Source: Parabacteroides johnsonii DSM 18315
GTDB taxonomy: Bacteria > Bacteroidota > Bacteroidia > Bacteroidales > Tannerellaceae
Reading direction: 5' to 3'
Assembly (NCBI RefSeq): GCF_025151045.1
Contig: NZ_CP102285.1
Coordinates: 2,728,001 to 2,792,000 of the forward strand
Length of the DNA stretch: 64,000 nucleotides
Shown: piece by piece, positions 8,882-16,012 of the stretch
Layout: the number at the start of each line of letters is the position of its first letter
Numbering within the stretch: position 1 is the first letter of the stretch
Program-made: the position numbers and the translations under genes
Notes under the pieces: generated by a model
The model's database searches: none
Seen by the model: the letters and a program-made list of their open reading frames with translations, nothing else
What the model was told of the DNA's origin: nothing

Positions 8882-9082
8882 TTAGAGTAGATTTTTCATT
8901 GCGTCTTCCATTTGGTCATTACCGAAACTGTCCAGATAGATTTGGGTTACTCTCTCTGAACTGTGACCTAAAGCCTCACAGATTAAAGAGGTATTCACTC
9001 CTGATCTCTTTAAGACTGTGGCGAAACTATGGCGGGCAACGTGGGAACTCATTAGCATAGCAACATCAAATAGAACAGCGCG
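8882..9082 (-). pseudogene. Tyrosine integrase, C-terminal remnant
   Basis: Translating the minus strand gives SSHVARHSFATVLKRSG, then CEALGHSSERVTQIYLDSF, ending MEDAMKNLL and a stop. These hold the Arg-His pair, the GH box and the tyrosine nucleophile of a tyrosine recombinase. The frame meets a stop at 9083-9085 after about 66 codons, and nothing upstream continues the protein. The gene was therefore cut near 9050-9080, where the ICE begins. It is most likely the integrase of the small element at 2.8-9.0 kb, which is now immobile unless the ICE leaves cleanly. Confidence 0.8.
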
Positions 9083-9302
9083 TTAGAAACATAATTTGTT
9101 AGAAATGAGCCGCATTTCATTATCTGGCACACCTTTCAAAAACGGATTCAGACGGAATGCTGAATCGGTTCCGTTTCTTAACCGTTAACAGGTTGTTTCG
9201 GAAACCTGCCGTGTTAACCGGATGATTGAAAAAAGTTCTTCGACGGGTTGCTTTTCTATGATACTCAGTATTTTGCGTAGCGATGAACGCTTACATTCAT
9301 AA

Positions 9303-9310
9303 TAACTTTG
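9303..9310 (+). promoter_or_regulatory. Promoter -7 element of the first integrase
   Basis: TAACTTTG matches TAnnTTTG exactly and lies 21 bases before the ATG at 9331. This supports that ATG rather than the in-frame ATG at 9283, which would be upstream of the promoter element. No clear -33 box is present. Confidence 0.5.
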
Positions 9311-9330
9311 CACTCAAAAAATGTAGGCGT

Positions 9331-10560
9331 ATGAAAATTGAGAAATTCAAGGTCTTGCTGTTTTTGAAAAAGACCGAACCCGACAAATCGGGCAAAGCTC
9401 CCATCATGGGACGCATCACATTGAACCGGACGGTGGCACAGTTCAGCACCAAACTCTCGTGCACGCCCAAGCTGTGGAATGTGCGGGAAAACCGTCTGGA
9501 AGGAAAGAGCCGCGAGGCGGTGGAAACCAATGCGAAAATCGAGAAACTCCTGCTGGCCATCCATGCGGCGTTTAATGAACTGCAAGAAAGGAAACGCGAT
9601 TTCGCCGCTGCGGACGTGAAGAACCTCTTCCAAGGAAGCATGGAAACCCAGATGACCCTGCTCCGGCTGTTCGACCGGCACATCGAGGAAACGAGGGAGC
9701 GCATCGGTATCGATGTGTGCGCTTCCTCCATGAGCACCTACCATTATGCGCGGAAGACGCTCGGCGAGTTTGTCAAGAAAAAGTACAAGGTGAAGGACAT
9801 CGCCTTCGGCGCATTGAACGAACAGTTCATCCGGGAATACCAATCCTATATCGAAGTAAAATGCGGGTATTCCAACCAGACCTCGCGGCATCACCTGGCC
9901 CTGCTGAAACGGATCTGCCGGATTGCGTACAAGGAAGGCTTTTCCGAACGGTACCATTTCCTGCATTTCAAGATACCCAAGCAGAAAGAGACCACCCCGA
10001 AGGCATTAAGCCGCGAGGACTTCGAGAAACTGCGTGACTTGGATATTCCGGAAAAGCGCCGCTCCCTCGTCCTTACGAGGGACCTCTTCCTGTTTGCCTG
10101 TTATGCCGGAACCGCCTACGCGGACACCATCTCCATTACCCGTGAGAACCTGTACACCGATGACGAAGGCAGCCTGTGGTTGAAATACCGGCGGAAGAAG
10201 AACGAACTGAAGGCGCGTGTCAAGCTGTTGCCCGAAGCCATTGCCCTGATAGAGAAATACCGGGATAATTCACGGGAGACCTTGTTCCCCAACCAGCTGT
10301 ACAGCACGCTCCGGGCGAACATGAAAATCCTGCGCGTCCTTGCCGGACTGACGACCGAACTCGTCTATCATATGGGAAGGCACTCGTTTGCCTCGCTGGT
10401 CACGCTCGAAGAGGGCGTACCCATCGAAACCATCAGTAAGATGCTGGGACATAACAATATAAAAACGACCCAGATTTATGCCCGAGTTACCCCGAAAAAG
10501 CTGTTCGAGGATATGGACCGCTTCATTGAGGCGACCAAAGACCTTGAGTTAGTCTTATAG
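9331..10560 (+). CDS. Tyrosine recombinase (ICE integrase 1)
   Basis: 409 residues from MKIEKFKVLLFLKKTEPDK. Layout: N-terminal arm-binding domain, SAM-like core-binding domain (residues ~110-205, SYIEVKCGYSNQTSRHHL), catalytic domain. Visible active-site boxes: ACYAGTAYADTIS (box I), HMGRHSFASL (His/Arg), MLGHNNIKTTQIYARV with the tyrosine nucleophile. The first catalytic arginine is replaced (AGTAYAD instead of TGLRYAD), as is known for IntDOT. It is the first gene inside the ICE, 24 bp before a second integrase, and is the best candidate for ICE integration and excision. GC content is clearly higher than in the island to the left. Confidence 0.9.
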   Translation: MKIEKFKVLLFLKKTEPDKSGKAPIMGRITLNRTVAQFSTKLSCTPKLWNVRENRLEGKSREAVETNAKIEKLLLAIHAAFNELQERKRDFAAADVKNLFQGSMETQMTLLRLFDRHIEETRERIGIDVCASSMSTYHYARKTLGEFVKKKYKVKDIAFGALNEQFIREYQSYIEVKCGYSNQTSRHHLALLKRICRIAYKEGFSERYHFLHFKIPKQKETTPKALSREDFEKLRDLDIPEKRRSLVLTRDLFLFACYAGTAYADTISITRENLYTDDEGSLWLKYRRKKNELKARVKLLPEAIALIEKYRDNSRETLFPNQLYSTLRANMKILRVLAGLTTELVYHMGRHSFASLVTLEEGVPIETISKMLGHNNIKTTQIYARVTPKKLFEDMDRFIEATKDLELVL

Positions 10561-10625
10561 GTAAGGACGATAGAAACGAAATTGTGAAATATATAAATGT
10601 AAAACATCAGCTAAAAAGAACCATC

Positions 10626-11837
10626 ATGCGTAGCACTTTCAAGATATTGCCCTATATCAATCGAAAAAGAATCAAGTCCGACGGCACGACCGCCGTCCTT
10701 TGCCGTGTGTCCATCGACGGCAAGAGCATCCTCATCACGACCGGTATCTTTTGCCGTCCGGAGGAATGGGACAGCCGGACGGGGACCATCCGCCAGCCCC
10801 GTGAGAACAACCGCCTGGCAGAGTTCCGCCTGAATTTGGAACGGGCTTATGACCGCCTGCTGAAAGAACAGGGGGCGGTCAGTGCCGAACTGCTGAAAAA
10901 CGCCGTGACGGGTGTGGCGACCATTCCCCAGACCCTTCTCAAAGGCGGCGAAGCGGAACGGGAACGGCTCAGGCTGCGTGCCGAACAAATCCATTCGACT
11001 TCCACGTTCCGGCAGTCGAAGACCACGCAGCTCAACCTGAAACAGTTCCTCCAGTCCCGTGGTCTGGAAGACATCGCCTTTTCCGATATCACGGAGGAGT
11101 TCGGGCATTCGTTCAAACTGTTCCTGAAAAAGGAACTGGGCTATGCCTCCGGGCACGTGAACCACTGCCTGTGTTGGCTAAACCGGCTTATCTACATCGC
11201 AGTGGATGAAGGCGTGCTCCGGTGCAACCCCTTGGAGGACGTGCATTACGAAAAGAAGGACCCGCCCAAGATGCGCCACATCAGCCGCAGCGAGCTGAAG
11301 CGTCTTATGGCCACGCCGATGCCGGATCCCAAGGTGGAGCTGGCCCGCCGCATGTTCATCTTCTCCTCACTGACCGGTCTGGCGTACGCGGACGTGTATA
11401 ACCTGTACCCCCGCCACATCGGCAAGACTTCGGAGGGCAGGCTCTATATCCGCAAGCCGAGGGAAAAGACCGAGGTGGAGACCTTCGTACCCCTGCACCC
11501 GGCCGCGCGGCGGATACTGGAACTGTACAACACCACGGACGATACCCGTCCCGTGTTCCCCCTGCCTAAACGCGACATCCTCTGGTACGACATCCACGGG
11601 CTGGGTGTCATGCTGGGTATCAAGAAGAACCTTTCCCATCATGCCGCAAGACATACCTTCGGTACCTTTCTGGTCTCCGAGGGTATTTCCATAGAAAGCG
11701 CGGCGAAAATGATGGGCCATGCCGACATCAACAGTACCCAGATCTATGCGCAGATTACCGACTGCAAGATATCAAAAGACATGGACCGCCTGATGGAACG
11801 GCGCAACAGCCGGAACGGAATGTCAATGGATGAATAA
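10626..11837 (+). CDS. Tyrosine recombinase (ICE integrase 2)
   Basis: 403 residues from MRSTFKILPYINRKRIKSDG, the typical beginning of the arm-binding domain; an in-frame ATG at 10584 would add 14 residues. The catalytic domain shows SSLTGLAYADVYNL (first arginine replaced by alanine), HHAARHTFGTF (His/Arg) and MMGHADINSTQIYAQI (tyrosine). It follows integrase 1 directly on the same strand and is probably cotranscribed. Paired integrases are common at one end of Bacteroidales ICEs; whether both act on the same att site cannot be told. It is too divergent from integrase 1 to be a recent duplicate. Confidence 0.9.
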   Translation: MRSTFKILPYINRKRIKSDGTTAVLCRVSIDGKSILITTGIFCRPEEWDSRTGTIRQPRENNRLAEFRLNLERAYDRLLKEQGAVSAELLKNAVTGVATIPQTLLKGGEAERERLRLRAEQIHSTSTFRQSKTTQLNLKQFLQSRGLEDIAFSDITEEFGHSFKLFLKKELGYASGHVNHCLCWLNRLIYIAVDEGVLRCNPLEDVHYEKKDPPKMRHISRSELKRLMATPMPDPKVELARRMFIFSSLTGLAYADVYNLYPRHIGKTSEGRLYIRKPREKTEVETFVPLHPAARRILELYNTTDDTRPVFPLPKRDILWYDIHGLGVMLGIKKNLSHHAARHTFGTFLVSEGISIESAAKMMGHADINSTQIYAQITDCKISKDMDRLMERRNSRNGMSMDE

Positions 11838-11854
11838 CCCAAAAGTCAGAAGTC

Positions 11855-12244
11855 ATGGAACGTCACATTATCACCTTGGACGAACACGGCGTACTTCATG
11901 TGCCGGAAGTATCCGGTACAGCTGTCTGGATGAACGAACCGGAACTGATGGAACTGTTCGGCGTGGTTGCCCCCACGCTCCGGGCGGCGATAAAGGGCGT
12001 GTACAAAAGCGGCATTCTGAATCCCGGCGAGACAGAACGTCGTGTCCGCCAGCCGGACGGCTACGGGACAGACGTGCTGTACGGCCTCCCGATGGTCATT
12101 GCCCTTGCTTTCCGTCTTCACACCTATGGGGCAAAGCGGCTGCGTGAACAGGTCATCGGAAAATTCACTTGCCACGGTGGACGGAATACCGCCCGCCTGT
12201 TCATCTTTCCGGTCAGTCCGCATTGGCAAATGGTGCGGAATTGA
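11855..12244 (+). CDS. RhuM-like small protein
   Basis: 129 residues. The middle (ELMELFGVVAPTLRAAIKGVYKSGIL) looks like a winged or HTH fold and the end (YGLPMVIALAFRLHTYGAKRLREQVI) resembles the RhuM/Fic-associated segment usually written as sVGYRVnSkrgtqFR. RhuM-like proteins are frequent on mobile elements; their biochemical role is not established. It starts 17 bp after integrase 2 and ends shortly before a strong hairpin, so it closes the integrase operon. Assignment rests on motif resemblance only. Confidence 0.55.
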   Translation: MERHIITLDEHGVLHVPEVSGTAVWMNEPELMELFGVVAPTLRAAIKGVYKSGILNPGETERRVRQPDGYGTDVLYGLPMVIALAFRLHTYGAKRLREQVIGKFTCHGGRNTARLFIFPVSPHWQMVRN

Positions 12245-12269
12245 CCGTATTATCCACCCACGCACAAGG

Positions 12270-12314
12270 AAGCGGCGCATCATGAGAGGATTATCTCCCG
12301 TGATGCGCCGCTTT
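12270..12314 (+). terminator. Strong hairpin ending the integrase operon
   Basis: AGCGGCGCATCA (12271-12282) pairs with TGATGCGCCGCT (12301-12312) around an 18-nt loop; TTT follows on the plus strand and an A-rich stretch precedes it. It lies between the convergent integrase operon and the minus-strand HTH genes and could serve both. Confidence 0.65.
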
Positions 12315-12433
12315 CGTACATTCCTACAGGTGTCCGGTCAGTTGCAAGTGTTTTTGCAAATACCGGAAAGGATGGTCCACTTTTCAATGCGTACACGACC
12401 TCCACCGCCACCTACTGTTTTTCCATGTCCTTC

Positions 12434-12736
12434 TCAGGTTCCATTGCGGAATGCCTCCCGATAACCCTCTTTCAGTAGCCGCTCGATGTCCGACTCCCGG
12501 TACAGGATTTTCCCTCCCAGCTGGATATAAGACATGCGTCCCGCATCGCGGTATTCCTGCAAGGTCCGGCGGCAGGTCTTTAGCAGCTTCGCCACTTCCC
12601 GGTCCGTCAGGTAGCGTTCCCCGCCCAATACCGGACGGTAGTTTTCGGTCAATAACTCAATGTGGTCCAATGCGTGTTCCAACATTCTGAACAGCGCGGC
12701 CATCTGCCCGCTTTCTCTGGTCATCAATTCATTCAT
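12434..12736 (-). CDS. HTH excisionase-like protein
   Basis: 100 residues. The MerR/excisionase-type helix-turn-helix is clear: YLTDREVAKLLKTCRRTLQEYRDAGRMSYIQLGGKILYRESDIERLLKEG (read as residues ~46-95). Such small proteins sit next to integrases in CTnDOT-like ICEs (Xis2c/Xis2d there) and bend att DNA to promote excision, or regulate the excision operon. It is 37 bp downstream of a related HTH gene on the same strand, and both lie divergent from the excision/topoisomerase operon to the right. Confidence 0.8.
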   Translation of the reverse strand: MNELMTRESGQMAALFRMLEHALDHIELLTENYRPVLGGERYLTDREVAKLLKTCRRTLQEYRDAGRMSYIQLGGKILYRESDIERLLKEGYREAFRNGT

Positions 12737-12773
12737 TGTCAGTCTGATTTAAGTGATACTCTTTTAACCCTTC

Positions 12774-13088
12774 TCAAATAGTTTTTCCTTTCAAGGCCGC
12801 CAGGCTGCGGCGTTCCTCCACCAGCGGCACGATGCGCCGCACGTCTTCCGCCCGGTAAAACATTTTACGCACAATCTGTGAATAGGCCAGCGTGCCATTG
12901 TCGCGCAGTGTCTGCAAGGTGCGCGGGCTGATTTGCAGGATCTGGCACACCTCCGTGCTGTCCAGCCATTCACTGAGGCGTTTCTCCTCCGCCTTGCGGC
13001 AGAACCTGTCCACCATTCCGGCCAGCCGGTTGAAACGTGCCATTAATTCCTCAAAAGTCTTTTGCTCGATTACGATTACATTTTCCAT
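12774..13088 (-). CDS. HTH excisionase-like protein
   Basis: 104 residues with a central helix-turn-helix (WLDSTEVCQILQISPRTLQTLRDNGTLAYSQIVRKMFYRAEDVRRIV). It is first in a two-gene minus-strand operon with the HTH protein at 12434-12736. A promoter-like TTACTTTG followed by GCAGCGTAATCA lies about 30 bp upstream on the minus strand. Role inferred: recombination directionality factor or regulator of the ICE. Confidence 0.8.
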   Translation of the reverse strand: MENVIVIEQKTFEELMARFNRLAGMVDRFCRKAEEKRLSEWLDSTEVCQILQISPRTLQTLRDNGTLAYSQIVRKMFYRAEDVRRIVPLVEERRSLAALKGKTI

Positions 13089-13140
13089 AAGATTACCGTT
13101 TAATTGTGATTACGCTGCAAAGTAAACGGATTTACAGGCA

Positions 13141-13205
13141 GAGTCCACCGTTTGTCAGTCGCGTGGCAGCATTTGGCGTTGCCGTGGCAACCGTTGGCGT
13201 TCTTC
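13141..13205. promoter_or_regulatory. Repeat-rich operator candidate between divergent ICE operons
   Basis: A 14-bp palindrome GTTGCCGTGGCAAC (13178-13191) is bracketed by direct repeats TTGGCGTT (13173-13180 and 13194-13201). It lies in the 355-bp gap between the minus-strand HTH genes and the plus-strand operon starting at 13445, the place expected for an operator or for recombination-factor binding. The rest of the gap (13206-13444) shows no gene; a leader TTTTTGCAGCGTAATCA lies just upstream of 13445. Confidence 0.4.
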
Positions 13206-13444
13206 GGGTACATCTATCTTCCAATCATTCCTATTCCAGTTCCTGCCCCGCTCCATAATGTATATATAATATAAGGTCTAAGGCTCTCCATGTACTATGA
13301 TGGATGAAAATAGCGGCATAAAAGCCTTTTCAGACCTGCCGGACGAGACTTTTCAAAAAAATCATTGCCGACTCGGTAACGACTATGGAAAACACCTCTT
13401 GCGCAATACCGATTTTTGCAGCGTAATCATCAACAAGGAACGAT

Positions 13445-13954
13445 ATGGATACAGAGAAAATGAAACAGGACCCGGCCGTGGAAGCGGCGGGAAGCAGTGG
13501 CGGGCAAGCCGCCAGAATCTTCAAGAAGGAGAATATCCCGAAGACGGCGGGAACGCTCGGGCGGGACACCTTCGAGGAATGGATGGGCCGCATCATGGAA
13601 CGCTTCGACCGCCAGGACCGGATCATCTCGGTGCTGGTAAACAAGGATGCCGCCGGAGTGAAGTACCTGGACGGGGAACGGTTGTACGACAACCAGGACC
13701 TGTGCGAGATGCTGAGGACAAGCAAGCGGTCGCTGCAACGCTTCCGAAGCAAGTACAGGCTCCGCTACCAACGGATCGGGCACAAGACCTATTACAAGGA
13801 ATCGGACGTGCTGGAGTTCATCAGCCAGAATATGGAGGAAGTGCTGCAAGGCGGCACCAAGGTGCTCCGCATGAAAGAGCAACCCGGCATGGAAGCCCCA
13901 AAGAACAAATCCGGCAAAAGACCGGGCAACAAGAAGTATTCACCTAAAAAATAA
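13445..13954 (+). CDS. HTH protein of the ICE excision operon
   Basis: 169 residues. The middle contains a helix-turn-helix resembling the excisionase type (LYDNQDLCEMLRTSKRSLQRFRSKYRLRYQRIGHKTYYKESDVLEFI, residues ~80-124), followed by a lysine-rich tail. It is the first gene of the plus-strand operon leading to topoisomerase III, in the position of small excision genes in CTnDOT. It is preceded by the recurring leader GCAGCGTAATCA. A longer overlapping frame at 13297 in another phase is a shadow and was not accepted. Confidence 0.75.
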   Translation: MDTEKMKQDPAVEAAGSSGGQAARIFKKENIPKTAGTLGRDTFEEWMGRIMERFDRQDRIISVLVNKDAAGVKYLDGERLYDNQDLCEMLRTSKRSLQRFRSKYRLRYQRIGHKTYYKESDVLEFISQNMEEVLQGGTKVLRMKEQPGMEAPKNKSGKRPGNKKYSPKK

Positions 13955-13962
13955 AAGTAAAA

Positions 13963-14256
13963 ATGAGGACAACAGAAAAAGAAAACATGGCCATGACGGC
14001 TGAAAACAGAGAACAGAAATCGAGTCTGGCAACCTGCAAGGAAGCCTTGGCAGATTATAAACGGATTTACCTGCCCGTGCCTTCCATTGAAGACCGCAAG
14101 CCTGTATTCCTCAGTAAAGAAACCCGTGACAGGCTGGACCGGATTGTCCGGTTGTTCGGAGAACGGAAAATGAGTGTTTCAGGACTTACGGAAAACATCG
14201 TCCGCCGCCACTTGGAAGTATATGAGAAAGAAATAGACGAATGGCGCAAGCTGTGA
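13963..14256 (+). CDS. DUF3408 family protein
   Basis: 97 residues. The second half (VFLSKETRDRLDRIVRLFGERKMSVSGLTENIVRRHLEVYEKEI) is the pattern of DUF3408, a small ribbon-helix-helix-like DNA-binding domain found in Bacteroidales conjugative elements. It starts 9 bp after the preceding HTH gene and is 30 bp before the next, so it belongs to the same operon. Likely a DNA-binding accessory factor; the target is unknown. Confidence 0.8.
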   Translation: MRTTEKENMAMTAENREQKSSLATCKEALADYKRIYLPVPSIEDRKPVFLSKETRDRLDRIVRLFGERKMSVSGLTENIVRRHLEVYEKEIDEWRKL

Positions 14257-14285
14257 TTTTAATAACCTATTAAAAAACATCGGAA

Positions 14286-15866
14286 ATGGAACAGAAAAAG
14301 AAAAAGCAAGAGGACGTGCTGGTCGTCCGCGACGAAAAGACGGGCGAAATCAGCGTGGTTGCCGGGCTGGACGGCAAGGGCTATCCCAAGACGAAGCCCG
14401 CGAAGCCGGAACACTCGCAGGACTTCCTGCGCTTCGACCGCCACGGGGACGTGATTGACAATTTCTTCAAGAACTTCTACCGCCAGTGCAAGGAGCCGAC
14501 ACGCTTCGGCTTCTACCGGGTGGCGGCGGATGCGGTGGACACGCTGCTACCCGTTATTAAGGACTTTCTGAAAGACCCCGTGGCAAACGCGGAGATACTT
14601 GCCTCGCACAAGGTGGACACCGCCAAGTACCAACAACAAGCAGAAACAGAGAATGTGAAACAAGAGAACAATGACAACGAACCCATCAAAAAGACAGAAG
14701 AAATGGAAAAGAAAGAAGAACTGAAACAAGAGAAAGATGTTCAGCAGCCACAGGTAGCTGAAACACAAGAAGCCACGGCACAGCCAAAGCCGAACCTGAT
14801 AGCGGACGGCGACGTGGACTGGGCGGAACTGCGCAAGTGCGGCATTGACAAGGAGCAACTTTCGGAAAAGGACATGAAAGCCCTGATGAACTACGGCAAG
14901 ACGGGGCTGGTAACGGTGAAGCCGACCTTCGGCTATGAGAGCTACGAATTGCAAGCCCGATTGTCCTTCCAGAAGGCGGAGGACGGCAAGCTGAAGCTGA
15001 CACCCCACTTCATCCGAAACGAGCCGCGCCTTGACATCCCCCACAGAGGCTACACGTTCACCGACGAGGACAAGAAGACGTTGAAACGCACGGGCAACCT
15101 CGGCAAGCTCGTCAACTTCGCCAACGAGAAGACGGGAGAAATCAAGCCCCACTACATCAGCATCGACCGTTTGACAAATGAAATCGTGGACATCCCCGCC
15201 GACAAGGTGCGCATCCCGAACAAAATCGGGCAGACCCATCTTTCAAAAGAGGAACAGGATATCCTCCGTGCGGGACTGCCCTTGCCCAAGGAAGTGACGC
15301 TTTCCAACGGACGCAAGTTCCAAGCCCTGTTGCAGGTGAACGCCGACAAGCGCGACGTGGAGTTTGTGCCGGGGCAACAGAGACAGCAACAGGCACAGCG
15401 TCAAGGAAAACCGCAGGAAAAGCCAGACGCACAGGGGCAGAAACAGGACAACAACGGTGAGGGCCAACGCCGCAACCGCTCGTGGACGAATGAGGACGGG
15501 AGCATCCGCCCCATCAAGAAATGGAAGGACGACACGTTTACCGACCAACAGATTGCCGACTATGTAGCGGGCAAGACGGTAGTGCTCGCCAACGCGAAGG
15601 ACGACCAAGGACAGCCCTGCACAAAGTACCTGAAGTTCAACTTCGAGAAAGGCCGTCCGCTGACCTACTCGCAGAACCCCGACCTCGCACAGACCGTCGC
15701 GCCGTCCAACGAGAGCCGTACACAGCTTGCCGTGAACAACGAGGGGAAGACCAACGAAGCGACCAAGCACGTGAAAGAGCCGTTGCAGCAGGGTCAGACC
15801 GCCCCGAAGGACGATGTGCAGCAAAAGCAGCAGACCAAGAAATCCAAAGGCATGAAGGTGTCCTGA
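14286..15866 (+). CDS. DUF4099/DUF3945-type ICE protein
   Basis: 526 residues, soluble and charged, with low-complexity Lys/Glu and Gln segments (residues ~115-170 and ~365-400). Two repeat-like domains (around residues 175-300 and 310-370) contain the motifs GIDKEQLSEKDMKALMNYGKTGLV, then RLTNEIVDIPADKVRIP with LSKEEQDILRAGLPLPKE, typical of the DUF4099/DUF3945 proteins found beside topB in Bacteroidales ICEs. Function is not established; a DNA-processing role is suggested only by linkage to topoisomerase III and the helicase. Confidence 0.75.
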   Translation: MEQKKKKQEDVLVVRDEKTGEISVVAGLDGKGYPKTKPAKPEHSQDFLRFDRHGDVIDNFFKNFYRQCKEPTRFGFYRVAADAVDTLLPVIKDFLKDPVANAEILASHKVDTAKYQQQAETENVKQENNDNEPIKKTEEMEKKEELKQEKDVQQPQVAETQEATAQPKPNLIADGDVDWAELRKCGIDKEQLSEKDMKALMNYGKTGLVTVKPTFGYESYELQARLSFQKAEDGKLKLTPHFIRNEPRLDIPHRGYTFTDEDKKTLKRTGNLGKLVNFANEKTGEIKPHYISIDRLTNEIVDIPADKVRIPNKIGQTHLSKEEQDILRAGLPLPKEVTLSNGRKFQALLQVNADKRDVEFVPGQQRQQQAQRQGKPQEKPDAQGQKQDNNGEGQRRNRSWTNEDGSIRPIKKWKDDTFTDQQIADYVAGKTVVLANAKDDQGQPCTKYLKFNFEKGRPLTYSQNPDLAQTVAPSNESRTQLAVNNEGKTNEATKHVKEPLQQGQTAPKDDVQQKQQTKKSKGMKVS

Positions 15867-15867
15867 T

Positions 15868-15884
15868 TGCCGCCACTAAATCCA
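15868..15884 (+). repeat. 17-bp repeat, left copy, flanking topB
   Basis: TGCCGCCACTAAATCCA. A perfect inverted copy lies at 18183-18199, so topB is bracketed by an inverted pair. A third, partial copy in direct orientation lies at 18261-18274. Confidence 0.7.
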
Positions 15885-16012
15885 TCCAATAAGTATTGAC
15901 GGGCTGAAACGGGGAACATACACCGCCTTGCACGCATATTCCACAAACAAGGCCGTGCCTCGTTTCATTCCCATTAAAAACAAAAGTATCAACGATTAAA
16001 ACAGAGAAAGAC

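Noticed and set aside
13297-13947. 216-residue frame overlapping the HTH gene at 13445
   Set aside because: Its glycine/arginine/glutamine-rich composition is that of an out-of-phase reading of a GC-rich gene; the HTH frame is clearly the coding one.
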